DNA of 64,000 nucleotides from Platerodrilus igneus (taxonomy: Eukaryota; Arthropoda; Insecta; Coleoptera; Lycidae), in NCBI GenBank assembly GCA_036346225.1, contig JARFIW010000999.1, forward strand, positions 1,099,001 through 1,163,000, given 5' to 3'. The notes under the pieces are model-generated. The model ran no database searches and was not told where the DNA came from. It saw only the letters and a program-made list of their open reading frames with translations. A program made the position numbers and the translations under genes. This document shows, in pieces, positions 12,985-24,102 of this stretch. The stretch's first letter is position 1. Each line of letters begins with the position of its first letter.

Positions 12985-13384
12985 ATCTCAAACTGTTAGG
13001 AAAAATATTACTGCTTCCGTTACTAGCGAAGAAGCATTAGAATGTACTTCTGGAAAATACAATGAGGTTAGTAATGATGAGAGCGATTTTCATGATTTTT
13101 GAGGAAAAGTTTATGCTGTTTATGTAAATAGCTGTTAAACTTATTTACTTTTCAGCGTGGTTCTAGTCACAGAAAGGATTCAAACACTTTTTTTTAAGTA
13201 GACGAAGACCTACTACAACTATTAAAACTTTAACATCATCAGAAGTCTCAAAGAAATACGACTTGTTTTAGATAGACGGTTGGTGCTTTTCGATAAACAA
13301 ATTGAGGAAATCAATCAAGAAATGGTTTTCGAAAAAATAGAAAACCACTTAAAAATTAAAATATTAGAATTAGCCACAAAATAG
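12985..13384 (+). pseudogene. Myb/SANT-like protein, 3' part after the hAT insertion
   Basis: After the second target-duplication copy the interrupted exon continues with SQTVRKNITASVTSEEALEC and an acidic stretch, then a frame-breaking TGA near 13100. A plausible intron (acceptor ttttcag, exon from 13156) leads to a C-terminal coiled-coil-like segment, RLVLDRRLVLFDKQIEEIN, ending ILELATK and TAG at 13382-13384; a frame change lies between them. C-terminal charged helices are common in MSANTD-type proteins. The gene is probably a pseudogene even without the hAT insertion. Confidence 0.45.
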
Positions 13385-15476
13385 AATAAAAAAATAGTTG
13401 AATAGATTTGTGAGGAGACTTGTATTTCAACCTTTTTACTTTTCATTTTGTTCTATCAATGAAAGATCCATTGTTCTATTATTATGTGTAATTATAATAT
13501 TTACCTACCGCGTGAGAGTATCCAATTAATAATAAATAATAAATGGGAAGGACCTCTAACACTATAGTACCCTCACGTTTCGGGACATTGCCTCGCAGCT
13601 TGCTGCAGTCGGTGAGAAGGGGAGGTTCATTAAACAACAACACACTAAGACAAAATTCCAATTGTTTTATTAAACGGCCTACTAACTAACTTAACCTAAT
13701 TACATATGCATATAAAATTATACAGTGATTAACAATATTTACAATAGGGCGCCACCATGGGAATTAAACGGCCCATGGACCGATCGCGGCAATAGCTCTC
13801 GTTGCACTTTGTTCGTGGCGATGAACTAAGATTGCAGGACAGAAAATACGTCACTTCACAGGGACAAATGTTATTAAGTCTCCGGCTAGCACAAACACAA
13901 CTTAACTAAACAATTCTAAAGTCCTTATTTTATGAATATTAACAACAGTTCTGGGTGCAAACACCCCAATACATATAATTAATTAACGCTACCGTAGTCT
14001 AACTAACTTGCATACTGAAACGACCTTCCTTTAATCCCGGGGTCATCAATAACAGGAAAAACACGACCTTCACAAGGGTCAAATAGTACAATAACGGAAT
14101 TCGTTGCTTAGTTATTACAAGCCTCGGACAACGTCGAAACACAATAAAATAAGAAACCCTTCAAAAGATGCGGTCTTTAACAATAACCTTAACGGGATAA
14201 AAATACTGGCACGGAGATTTAACCCGAAGTTGTATGTTATGAAAGTCGACAGATATTGTATTTAAACAAATAAATGACTTATGATGCATAACACAGCTTT
14301 GAGTTCATAGTAATACCATATATAATAATTACTTACTCAGAAAAATAAACTAACTTTGAACATAACGGCACGCACTTGAATTCAGAGAAATAAAACTCTT
14401 ACTCAATCTTGCAAGACCACCAGCTTCAGACTCTACGCGTCTGGAAATAAACAACCTCGATTACCACCGGCTGGCATCCTTATATACATTTAAGTTAATT
14501 GAAAAATAACCCCTTTCTTGGCGCTCATACTCGGCTTAGGATACGCCGGTCGTAAATCTTTAAGATTAATTAAACTGCCCATTGCCTAAGATAGCCACAC
14601 AAGTAGATCTCGGAACTAATTTTAGTTGAGTGCTCCGCTAATTGAAAAATTGCTTCAGACCACCCTGGCATAAATAGGATCCTAAAGCATGATTGACATC
14701 TAATCATAGATAGCAACTAATCTGACATGTTTAGTGCCCTTAAAGTAAGTGCCTTTAGAAAACTGATTGACTCTTGGATTAGATCTTCCTGGAAACTTCG
14801 CTAGGACGCTACTTGGGTAGTCTTGAAGCCGTTCGCTCCAAGACCTTCATTCTAATAATTAGAATGCTAAAATTAAACTAGAAAATAACTATTTTTAGAA
14901 TTCATAGAACTAATTAGAGCGATATTAAAACAGTATGTTACATATGTTTAGGTATTATGTTTAGATTTAATAACAATTATAATATAATAATATTTTTAAG
15001 GTTATCTAAAAGTGCAAATTGAATTTTTATAATATTGTATGTTGTGATGGATAGTATATGGAGTAAAAGACGCATGTAACAAAAAGGGAGATGTTTTGAA
15101 CCTGGGGAAAAATTGTTTAGAACCCGATGTGAATGCGGTATGACAAGAGTACCAAAAGTATAAGCAAGGTTTATTTGAAAACCACTTTAGAAATTTTGTT
15201 ATAAACTGCTCTTTGGCTGGGAGTGGCTAAATTGTATAAAGATTATTGCAACTAGCATTTTAAACGTTTTATTTACGTGTTATTTGTTATTGTTATGCAT
15301 TATTATTGTAGTGTTATCTATTATTGGCAGATATGGTTTTTTGGTTTTATTAATTGTAGTCGTAAACTCTGACAAGTTTGTATTTAGAGGATATAAGATT
15401 GTATTGTTATTGGACAATAATTGTTTTACCAGTATAAAAATAGAAGGCACAGGGTTGTCTTGGTAAAAGTAGTCGT
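13385..15476. other. Non-coding, possibly an eroded retroelement; no ORF
   Basis: No coding frame is visible. On the minus strand a TATATAAGG box (about 14478-14486) and a downstream AATAAAAC (about 13660) bracket about 800 bp, which could be a promoter and poly(A) site of an LTR-like unit. There are no recognisable termini, primer-binding site or polypurine tract to prove this. Confidence 0.3.
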
Positions 15477-16052
15477 TATGTGTTACGTGCCGAAAAATCG
15501 GCCGTAAACATTTCCAAATTTAGTTTTAATTTGTAAGGATTTCGCGCCAATAATTTTAAGACTTGTACGCGTATTTTCGTCACTTCAGACAGTGCGTTTG
15601 CGCAAAGGATTACGCAGACGCGGAGTGTGGAAGGGTGGTGATTTCCGACACGTCGGACTGGTGACCGGGACGTCGACGAGTGTAGTTATCTTTGTGCCGT
15701 TGTCTTCTCTTTCAGGTTATGTAGGTTTCCTTTGTCTCTATTGTCTATCGCTACCTTTACCTTATTCCTTCGCCCTGCCTGCAAACAGGAAGAAGAAGAC
15801 AAATCAAATTTGGATTCAACTGGGTCAGACGAATCACCCACACCCGAAAAGATCAATCAAGCTCAGCTGCCGTTATACTAGCGCAATGCTGTAAGTTACA
15901 TAAGTACTTTTCTCGTTTTTTTATGTGATGTAGTAATTTTAAACAATTATGTGACGTAATATCTTATTTGCGCATCATTTTGCAATTATTGATCATTGCT
16001 ACCAACTGACTGTAGTGGCTCGCGTACCGTACCGCAGTGGTTATAATAGTGG

Positions 16053-16068
16053 CTCACGTTGGGCGCCA
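16053..16068 (-). promoter_or_regulatory. Retroelement primer-binding site, tRNA-Lys(CUU) type
   Basis: The minus strand reads TGGCGCCCAACGTGAG, complementary to the 3' end of animal tRNA-Lys(CUU), which ends CCCCACGTTGGGCGCCA, with one mismatch in the stretch shown. It sits exactly at the centre of the palindrome, directly after the inner end of the right-hand (minus-strand) LTR. This is the main evidence that the palindrome arms are LTRs and not simple MITE arms. Confidence 0.75.
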
Positions 16069-16463
16069 CTACTATAACCCCAGCGGTACGGTACGCAAAC
16101 CACTACAGTCAGTTGGCAGCAATGATAAATAAGTGCAAAAATGATGCGCAAATAAGATATTATGTAACATAATTGTTTAAAATTACTACATCACATAAAA
16201 AAACGAGAAAAGTACTTACGAATCTGCAGAACGCCTCACAGCATTGCGCTAGCATAACGGCAGCTGGGCTTGGTTGATCTTTTCGGGCGTGGGTGATTCG
16301 TCTGGCCCGGTTGAATCCAAATTTGATTTGTCTTCTTCTTCCTGTTTGCAGGCAGGGCGAAGGAATAAGGTAAGGTAGCGATAGAGAATAGAGGCAAAGG
16401 GAACCTACATAACCTGAAAGAGAAGACAACGGCACAAAGATAACTACACTCGTCGACGTCCCG

Positions 16464-19400
16464 GTCACCAGCAGCGGTCTCGAACGTCAATGAGCGAAAT
16501 CGGTAGAGCTGCCAACTAAAATCGGTACATTTGTACCTAAAAACGGTATATGACAAAAAAAAATACAATTTTCAATCAAATTCGTTTATTTAACAAAAAA
16601 TCTACTTATTATTATATTATAATAACATAAAAATCAATTTTCAACATAAAAATATAATACCATAAAAATCTACTTACAACATAAACATATAATAACGTAA
16701 AAATCAGCGTACCTACTAAGTATAGTAGTACTAACTTACATCTAACACACTTATTATATTAATATATCATATTATGGCAATTATTAATTTGCCAGCGTCA
16801 AGTTAAAGAAAGACAAAACTGGAAATTTAGAGATTTTGAAAGTTAAACAAGTTGCACAATTGCACACCAAAAACGGAAATCTAACAAATTAAATTATTTT
16901 TCATAATGTTTCGGATCGTACCAATATTCTTTGGCCATAGTTGCAGTCATTTTTAAATTAATTTCTAAGTCATAACAATTAGCATCCATGAAAAGTCGTT
17001 TTGAAGGAAAGTAGGCTAGTGATTGACTCAGTAGACAGCCTATTTCTCTGTTTTCATAATATTAATTTGAGAAAAAATGCGCTCAACATTGGCAGATGAA
17101 TGGGGGAGTGATAAAATATTAAACATAAAAGTAGTTAACAAGGGAAACATTTGAGTCTCATCGCCACGCTTTAGCAAACTTACTTCATCCCAAAATAGTT
17201 CTACGTCATCAGAAAATGTTTTCATTTAATCACAATTTCTTAGAATGCGCCACTCTGTATCAATTGTTTGGAAATCATTGTCCTGAACAATATTAGGAAA
17301 GAGCCTGATAATAGGCACTATCAAAGCAGTGTTGCCACTTTTAACATTTGTAGGATCAATAATGTCTAAACCTTTTATCGGATTATCTTTTAATGGGAAC
17401 CGCGTGGTTATTTGCTTACAAGCTTCAATATAAAAGTCTAGGCATCTGCATTTAAACAATTTAACTTGTTCTGGGTTTAGATCTGCTGAACTACTAAGCA
17501 GTGTATTTGAAGCCGCAGCACCATAATATACGTCGTTAATATCCACAAAATTCCTAGGATTTGTAAAATCAACATTTTCGATTGGAGTGGAAGATAAGTA
17601 TTGTCGTTTTAAAAAACAATCAAAAATAGTTTTTAATGTTCCAGTTATTTTTTCATATAAATTGTGAATTTTCGGGTGTTCTGCTTGCATTTCTTTGTTT
17701 AAATCGTTAAATAATGGCAACACAAAATCTAAAAATTCCAGAAATAATAACGTAGTGGGATTTTGGAGCTTCTGTAATATATGTTCTGCAGCTAAAAGAT
17801 GATCTCTATTAGATATTTGGTCTATAAAAAATAATTTTAGAGCAGAAACCTGTTCTAATATTCTTTTCACTGCTGCATGTACTGATAACCAGCTGTTTGA
17901 GAGGGGTGGAGTATTTTATGTACTTTTAAGTCACAAAACATTTGAAACTGTTTAAGCTCTGACACTCTTTTTGGCATGGAAGAAAAGTAATTGTAAATGT
18001 CCCTTACAAGATCCTCTATGAAACGTGTCAATTTGGTACAAGCATAAGACGTGCAAAGATGAAACGAGTGGAAGACGCATTTAAATATAAAAATGTTTGG
18101 AATTTCGTTTTGTAACAATGTTGCAACAGAGGTAGTACGTCCCATCATTACATTTGCTCCATCAGATGCAAATCCTATTAGATTAGTTTTATATGGAATA
18201 TCATTGCTTTTAAAAAAAGTTAACAATGTGTTTGAATAAGGTTACTGCATTAGCTTCTTCTAATGGAATAAGAGTTAAAAAACTATCTTTGATGCGATGT
18301 GTTTTTGCATATCTTACGACTAAGCACAAGTGTTTGGTTGTACTAAGATCAGTGGACTCGTCAATAATAAGCGAAAACTTAGTTTGCCGCAGATCTTCAC
18401 ATAAATTATCGAAACTTTCTTTACCTATAATATTATCGATTATGGCGTGAGTTTTCGTCGTAGAACATTTTATCTCTTCTGCTATTTTTGAATCAGGACA
18501 AACGGAATGTATCAGTTTTGGAAGGTGCTCCATAATAGTGAATGGTAAATTGTGTTCAGCAACAAACGAAGCCAATCTTATTTCACCTGAAAATAAAATA
18601 AAGAATTAAAATGACTTACTTATGTTTATCTAGTGGAGATTCGGGCACTAACTATATCCACTGCTTCTCGTAGGTAAGCACCAATAAGTAGAAAACAAAG
18701 TACTTAATAAAACAATGTAAGTAGCGGCATGCACAAAATAAAAAAAATATATTTTACCTTGCTTTACTAGTGTATCAGATTTTTGAGTTTTGTCACAGTA
18801 AATGATGATATTTTCGGTTGAGATTTTATATTCTTCGATGGCACCAAGTGAGCTTGTGAAGAACTATGTTTCTTTAAAGCGTCTTTTCCAGATGTGATAT
18901 TAAGATCTTTATTACAACTCATACAATAGGCATAGCTTACACCCTTACGACTATCTTGTAGCCAGCCTGAGAATTCTTCTTGTTCTTCCCATTCTTTTCT
19001 ATAATATTGTAGATATTTTTTTCTTTTTGCACTCGCACTTGTACTCGGTTCCTCGTCGGACGACATTTTAAGTTAATAATTGCACTTCGCGATCGCAACT
19101 ATAAACTTAAGGATACATAGCTGCTTTCTCTTCTAAGTCAAGAAAAATAATGAAAAAATAAAATCCGAATTTCTGTTTACATCTATAGAAAAGGGAATTC
19201 CCGAGCGGGAAACCCCTTACAACTAACAACATAGAGTTGTAGGACTCAAGGGTATTCCCCGAAATATATGGACCAATCCGCAATAACTCTGCTCATTCAT
19301 ACTTGCTGTAAGGTGATTCCCCGTAACATTAAACATAAATGAAAAGGGTTGCCAACACAAAATTGTGAAATCGGTAGAAAAATCAGGAGAATTTCCATGT

Positions 19401-19501
19401 ATTTTCTGTAATCGTGGAAAAATCATTGCATTTCGGTAGTACAGAGTCCATTTCGGTAGAAATACCGAAAAATCGGTAGGTTCGAGACCGTTGGTCACCA
19501 G
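16464..19501 (-). mobile_element. hAT transposon hAT-2 inserted in the LTR palindrome
   Basis: The element spans 16472-19493 (3022 bp). Its left end is CAGCGGTCTCGAAC and its right end is GTTCGAGACCGTTG, inverted with one mismatch, and it is flanked by a perfect 8-bp duplication GTCACCAG (16464-16471 and 19494-19501). The transposase is on the minus strand. The CAG-start terminus and 8-bp duplication are typical of hAT elements. It is a different family from hAT-1. Confidence 0.92.
16890..19066 (-). pseudogene. hAT transposase of hAT-2, inactivated
   Basis: Domains in minus-strand order are as follows. A BED/TTF-like zinc finger lies at 19066-18767 (starts MSSDEEPSTSASAKRKK; CMSCNK...KKHSSSQAH). 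A probable intron with frame change spans about 18740-18590. The catalytic region starts at 18575 (LIIDESTDLSTTKHLCLVVR) and continues with GFASDGANVMMG (about 18170-18135). A long helical insertion follows (17870-17226). The C-terminal dimerisation motif SSANVERIFSQINIMK lies at about 17100-17045 and is followed at once by a stop; a decayed tail runs to about 16890. Overlapping frames show at least four breaks. Confidence 0.87.
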
Positions 19502-19686
19502 TCTCCACGTGTCCAAAAAAAAACACACTTCTTCCACACTCCGCGTCTGCGTAATCCTTTGCGCAAACGCACTGTCTGAAGTGACGAAAATACGCGCACA
19601 AGTCTTAAAATTATTAGTGCGAAATCCTTACAAATTAAAACTAAATTTGGAAATGTTTACGGCCGATTTTTGGCACGTAACATATG

Positions 19687-20930
19687 TACAAAATGACACA
19701 TAATTTTATAAAAAGGATTCTGAATTCGAACTTTGTCTAAGATAGTCGTATATGCCGCTACGGGGCTAAAAAAAGAATTTTATCAGTGTTAAAATGGTAT
19801 ACTTCAGTAGGAAAAATAGAACTGTTAAAACATAAGTGTTTGTAAGCCCAAAGAGGCAAGTGAAAGAGTCCGAGTATATATGTATTGAATTGAGCCATTG
19901 GGAAATGTTATGGTTTATATTGTATTGGGTGTAAAAGGTTGAGCACCAAAAATATTTATTTGTTTAAATAAAAATTTTGGATTAGAAGCAAAGGAGTTAT
20001 TTGTGTACCGGAGAAGCCTGGCACGTGAAGCAAGAGGTAAAGTGGCACAGGTGAGAGAAGAGGCATAATGTTCGGCAGGTTGGAAAGATACACCGGAATG
20101 CGAATTTAGAGTAAGTATTTATTGTAAAGTCTTTCCCAGAGAGAAGATTTTAGGTGAGTCAGTATTTTGGATAACTTGCTCGTATTCGATATTTATTTAT
20201 TTGTCGTACCGTATTAATGGCATAGAAAAGGTGAAATGATACCTAACCACACATTGTAAGTCAAAAGTAAAGGTGACAGGGTATCTGTCAAGATTTTATA
20301 AGTCTAGTTGAAATTTGTTCATTGGGATCAAGCTAAGTAAGCTCAGTGATTTTGGTTTGATACCTTGTGGCTTAATAACAAAAATCAATCCTTGGGTGTG
20401 GTACTGAACCCTCGACACCCCAAGGTAGAAGCGGAGGCCTAAATCAGAGCCTTAAAATAAGAGTACTCATTGGAGGTAGCCGTGGTTTAAAAATAGCAAG
20501 GGGGCGCGAACCAAAACTAACAAAAATAGAAGGCGAAACGTCAAAGTTGACAGACAATATTTATAAACTAAAAAAATTCGTGGCTTTGTGAAATTAAATA
20601 AAAATATAAATCACAAAATAAGTAGGGGCAGACAGTACAATGTATACAGTAGAATTATAATACTGTACATATTCTTTATTATAGATTTTTATAAATTAGA
20701 AAAATAATTATTAACGAGCTTTTGCCAGAAATCATATACTCCCATTATTGTTATGCGGATGGGTAGATTTGACATTTGCCCTCGTTGTACATGGCGTAGA
20801 ATGAGTTGGACGTGTTAACTACGGCTCTATCGAAAACGAGTAAACGTTGCGGTTAAAATGCACCCAGTGGTTTGTTACATATCAAAAGAGCCAATTCTTA
20901 CGGTTTAAAACGCGAATTCTTACATTTTAA
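19687..20930. other. Non-coding stretch, no gene recognised
   Basis: No protein domain, RNA gene or element terminus is identified. The part near 20740-20930 could be the inner end of the LTR that begins (minus strand) at 21671, but alignment by eye is lost at about 20930. Confidence 0.35.
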
Positions 20931-21671
20931 ACGTCGTAAATACAACATCGCAAGCGCGGTTTACTAGACACCACGGGCAGTTGGTAACGCTAACCTTTGT
21001 ACAGATTTTGGCGCGCCCATCTGTCAATGACGTCACCAATGCACAAATTAAATACGCCATTATCGAAAAATATAAATTTAAGACGATAGTTTATAACCGC
21101 GAACAAATTAAGCAATTTGAGTAATTACATAGAAATCCGACGTCCTGCGGGGTTGAGTTAAAGTTGGCTTCTGTTCAAGTCCATCAGGGCTACTGATGGC
21201 CCTTTTAAGGCAATTAACGGAGGGTACGCCCAACGCTCTTCCAAAGCGCTCGGACGGGATCTCAGGGCTCCAACCAGCTACGGCAGTCATGGGCTCGTTC
21301 ATCCAGGGTCGTGGGCTGCTCCAAGGTCGTATCCATATTCCTATATGCAGAGGAACGATAGGAAAGGGTTAATCAGGCAAGGACAGACAAAGATAAGCAA
21401 GGGAAATCTACATAATAAAAATAAAGATACGATACCAAGCACAACAACTGCACTCCTCGAAGATCAAAGGCAAACAGCCATGTTAAAGCGTCTCACGGAA
21501 ACACTTCTCCCACTTTTGTTCTTTCACGCGTCGGCGCGAAGTTATTTGTCCAACCCACTTTTGACGTGACGGAAATACGCGCACCGAGTCTTTTGAATTT
21601 ATGGCGCGAAACTTCCGCACATCAAAATTAACCTAAAAAATGTTTAAGTGCCAATTTATTGGCACGTAACA
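20930..21671 (-). mobile_element. LTR of the TGTTACGTGCC family, minus orientation
   Basis: From 21671 leftwards the minus strand begins TGTTACGTGCC and matches the solo LTR at 31174-31944 in several blocks: a cytosine/guanine-rich block near 21540-21610, a 'ggacgctaggcgtaccctccgttaat'-like block near 21200-21240, and a 'gacgtcattgacagatgggcgcgcc'-like block near 21010-21045. It adjoins a jockey-like ORF1 fragment at 21672. The inner end and target duplication are not clear. Confidence 0.65.
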
Positions 21672-22718
21672 GGTTTGCATTGTATAAATTGTAATAGTGT
21701 AATGCATAAATCTTGTGTAAAATTGTCAAAATTGACATCGCTATATGGTAAAAATAATATTAAGTGTTGTGAAGTTCAAACAAAAATCGACACATCAGAC
21801 ATGTTGTCTTCTCAGGAAGTAATGGATAGTCCCACTACTCCGTTAATACAGCCAATGGCAAACGAGGTATTGCTAATGGAAATCGCATACTTTAAAGCAA
21901 TTATTAAAAGCAAAGACGAAGTTATAGAATATCAAAATACTGCAATAGCAGCCCTTAAAAATGATGTAACCCTTACCAAGAAACAAATATATTGAGGCGA
22001 AAGTTGCTTATCCAGTTTCTAATACGGATCTTAATGATAATCATAAATCATACAGCGCAGTTGCAAGTACGTCTAAAACTCATTCTGAGAAACCAGTCTT
22101 TATTCATAATAATAATACTAACAATACTGCATCAATAGATAAGACAAATATGGCTAGTAACTTAATAAATAACAAATATCAAGTTGATCAAGCAAGACAA
22201 AACAATGCTGCAAATTCAATAGAGGCTGATAAATTTAAATACAAATGCAGACAATGGCAATAAATGCCGATAAACTGTCACAAGCAGTAGCCCAGGCACA
22301 GCAAAAAATTGATCTCCAAAAAATCATCTACATAGATGGTGATGGTAGAGGTAATGCAAACAAATTCCAACAGGTTGGCCCTACGACTAGAAGATCAAAA
22401 ACGGTAGTTGGGAATAAACCAAGTGAAATCGGTGCTAGTTTAAAAGCAGCAGAAAGTTTTGTAGAACTTCATGTTTTTAAATTAGAACCACAAACAACAA
22501 TGGAAAATGTTACAGAATATCTGAAAAAAGGATTTCCAGAAGTAAAGGTAGAAAAAATGAACTCCTTGTACCCGGATTGTTACTCGTCATTTAAGGTAAC
22601 TGTTCAAGCCAATAATTTAAAAAAAGCGTTAGATCCTGAAACATGGCCGTCTGGAGTCGAGGTGAATAGGTTTTTTCGAAGACGAATAACGCGAGTTCAG
22701 TCAGCTCAAGATCATTAA
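21672..22718 (+). pseudogene. Jockey-like LINE ORF1 fragment
   Basis: The reading opens inside a cysteine-rich finger, GLHCINCNSVMHKSCVKLSK. A low-complexity Asn/Ser/Thr-rich linker follows (TGA at 21993-21995, continuing in another frame). The C-terminal RNA-binding-like domain (22245-22718) contains SFVELHVFKLEPQTTMENV and ends with PETWPSGVEVNRFF, a block typical of jockey-superfamily ORF1. The finger and C-terminal domain correspond to those of the better preserved element at 29051-30211. ORF1 proteins bind the element's RNA. The left end is lost at the LTR junction. Confidence 0.75.
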
Positions 22719-22736
22719 ATTACAAAATTTTAACAA

Positions 22737-23048
22737 TATAAACTCACTTGAAAGTACCATAAAACTATTTCATATTAACATTCAGGGTTTAGCTAATAAA
22801 GTGGAAAATTTATCGTATTTCATTAGTGATAAAAAAATATGACATAGTGTGTCTGTCAGAGCATTGGCTGGCAAAATATCAACTAGAGTGCTGCATATTT
22901 TCGAAATATTGTTTGGCTTCCGGCTACTGCAGATCGACTGCGCGTCGTGGAGGCACTGCAATCTATATAAACAATAGTTTAGTTTATGAGGGGATTGAAT
23001 TAGTATCATTTACAAGTGAATTGCACGCAGAGTTTTGTGGCATTCACT
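22737..23048 (+). pseudogene. Jockey-like LINE ORF2, endonuclease start only
   Basis: The reading contains HINIQGLANKVENL and, after a single-base frame change near 22845, DIVCLSEHWL. This is the start of an APE-type endonuclease domain (the N/Q motif and the E of LSEHWL). It stops at 23048, where the RTE-derived inverted structure begins, and no continuation is visible beyond 28556. The element is therefore 3' truncated or rearranged. Confidence 0.72.
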
Positions 23049-24102
23049 TCATCATTAGGTCTTCAGTCCTGGAACTGGTTAGACGCATACCATCATTGTT
23101 TCCTATTCTGAACTAACCTACAGATTTCCCTGAAATTTGTACAGTCTGCTTCAATCACTATCTGATCTAGGTCTACATCTACTTCTTTTTTCCTATCTCT
23201 GCTTGTAATATATCCTATACTATTCCCCAAAAATGCCTTACAACGAATTTCGCCCTTCTATTTCTTTTTCCCCAGATATCCGTGTTCCCCTACTATTTCT
23301 ATAACCTATTTGTTATTATCTTTGTCTGTCCATGCTATCGTTCTAATACATCTAAAACACAGCATTTCAAAAGGCTGCTACCGTTTTTCTGTCTGCGTTT
23401 CAGACTGCCCGTATTTCATAGGCATACTGTGCTGTGCTCCACACATATGCTTTCAACAATTTTCTTCTTGTTCTATGTTTGTTGTCTTTCCTCATATGCG
23501 CTGTTCTTTCTTGTTAGATGCAGTTCGGTCACCTTCTATTGTTTTACAGTTATATACCCTATTTCTCCGACCTTCAGTGGTTGTAAAGGGAGGTAAGCAG
23601 CCTGTGGCTGCCAAGTTCCCCCAACACTTAACCATTTACCGATTTAATATATTTTTCAATATATTTTTACGCACAGTCAACATTAGTTGCAGATATTTCG
23701 CAACCAACAACTAGTTGTTTATACTAATCATCAGATTTATCTGCGCTTATTTTTTCGTCATTAGGTTTTCTGTCTCAAAACTGGTTGGACACGTACCTGC
23801 ACTTATTTATATTCTGAGCTAGTCTACATAGTTCCCTGAAATTCCCACACAGCATGTGAATACAGCTCGTTCCCCTTCTATTGTTTTCTAATTTTACCTC
23901 CTATTTCACCGAGATTTAGTGAAGGGGGTTAAGCAACCTGTGGCTACCAAGATCCCCCAACACTTAGACATTTGCCGAAATAATGGTTTTCAAGTAAATC
24001 CTTTCACACACTTAACATTATTCGAGAATGTTGCCCAACCAATTATTGTAGTTACTTATAATAATCATCACATTTAAGCACAGTTATTTTTTCGTCATTA
24101 GT
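23049..24102. repeat. Left arm of nested inverted repeat made of LINE 3' ends
   Basis: The order from outside in is as follows. Module A (about 23049-23590) is the C-terminal and 3'-terminal part of the RTE-like LINE in reverse complement, 3' end outward, starting 'catcattaggtcttcag'. Module M1 (about 23590-23755) starts 'aggtaagcagcctgtggctg'. Module B (about 23756-23922) is a shortened version of A. Module M2 (about 23923-24102) is a second copy of M. The same modules occur in reverse order on the other side (26776-28555). Confidence 0.7.

Larger units (their letters stand above)
8861..12992 (+). mobile_element. hAT transposon hAT-1 with intact ends and target duplication
   Basis: The 4116-bp element at 8869-12984 begins CAAGGCCGCCCACA and ends with its exact reverse complement (14-bp terminal inverted repeats). 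It is flanked by a perfect 8-bp duplication ATCTCAAA (8861-8868 and 12985-12992). Both features are standard for hAT elements. It carries a broken transposase (9816-12170) and a small hairpin MITE (12652-12786). Removing the element and one duplication copy rejoins the exon of the Myb/SANT-like gene in frame, which confirms the boundaries. Confidence 0.93.
15477..19686. mobile_element. Inverted LTR-PBS-LTR palindrome (split by hAT-2)
   Basis: The left end TGTTACGTGCC (15481) and the right end GGCACGTAACA (to 19682) are exact reverse complements, flanked by a 4-bp duplication TATG (15477-15480 and 19683-19686). With hAT-2 removed, about 1.17 kb remains. Its halves (15481-16052 and 16066-16471 plus 19502-19682) are reverse complements of each other along their full length, around a 13-nt centre. 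The centre plus adjoining bases read, on the minus strand, as a primer-binding site for tRNA-Lys. I interpret this as two LTRs with their U5 ends facing each other. There is no coding sequence apart from hAT-2. Confidence 0.8.

Noticed and set aside
13745..13756. TGGCGCCC on the minus strand as a tRNA-Lys primer-binding site
   Set aside because: Only eight bases match, the following bases do not continue the tRNA-Lys complement, and no LTR end is recognisable beside it.
15592..16568. Three similar ORFs on opposite strands, starting at 15592 (+), 16468 (-) and 16568 (-)
   Set aside because: They are readings of the two inverted LTR arms; their similarity reflects the palindrome and not a gene family.
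23282..23714. Overlapping plus-strand frames of 104-134 codons
   Set aside because: They are antisense readings of the RTE-like LINE C-terminal module and share no motif with known proteins.
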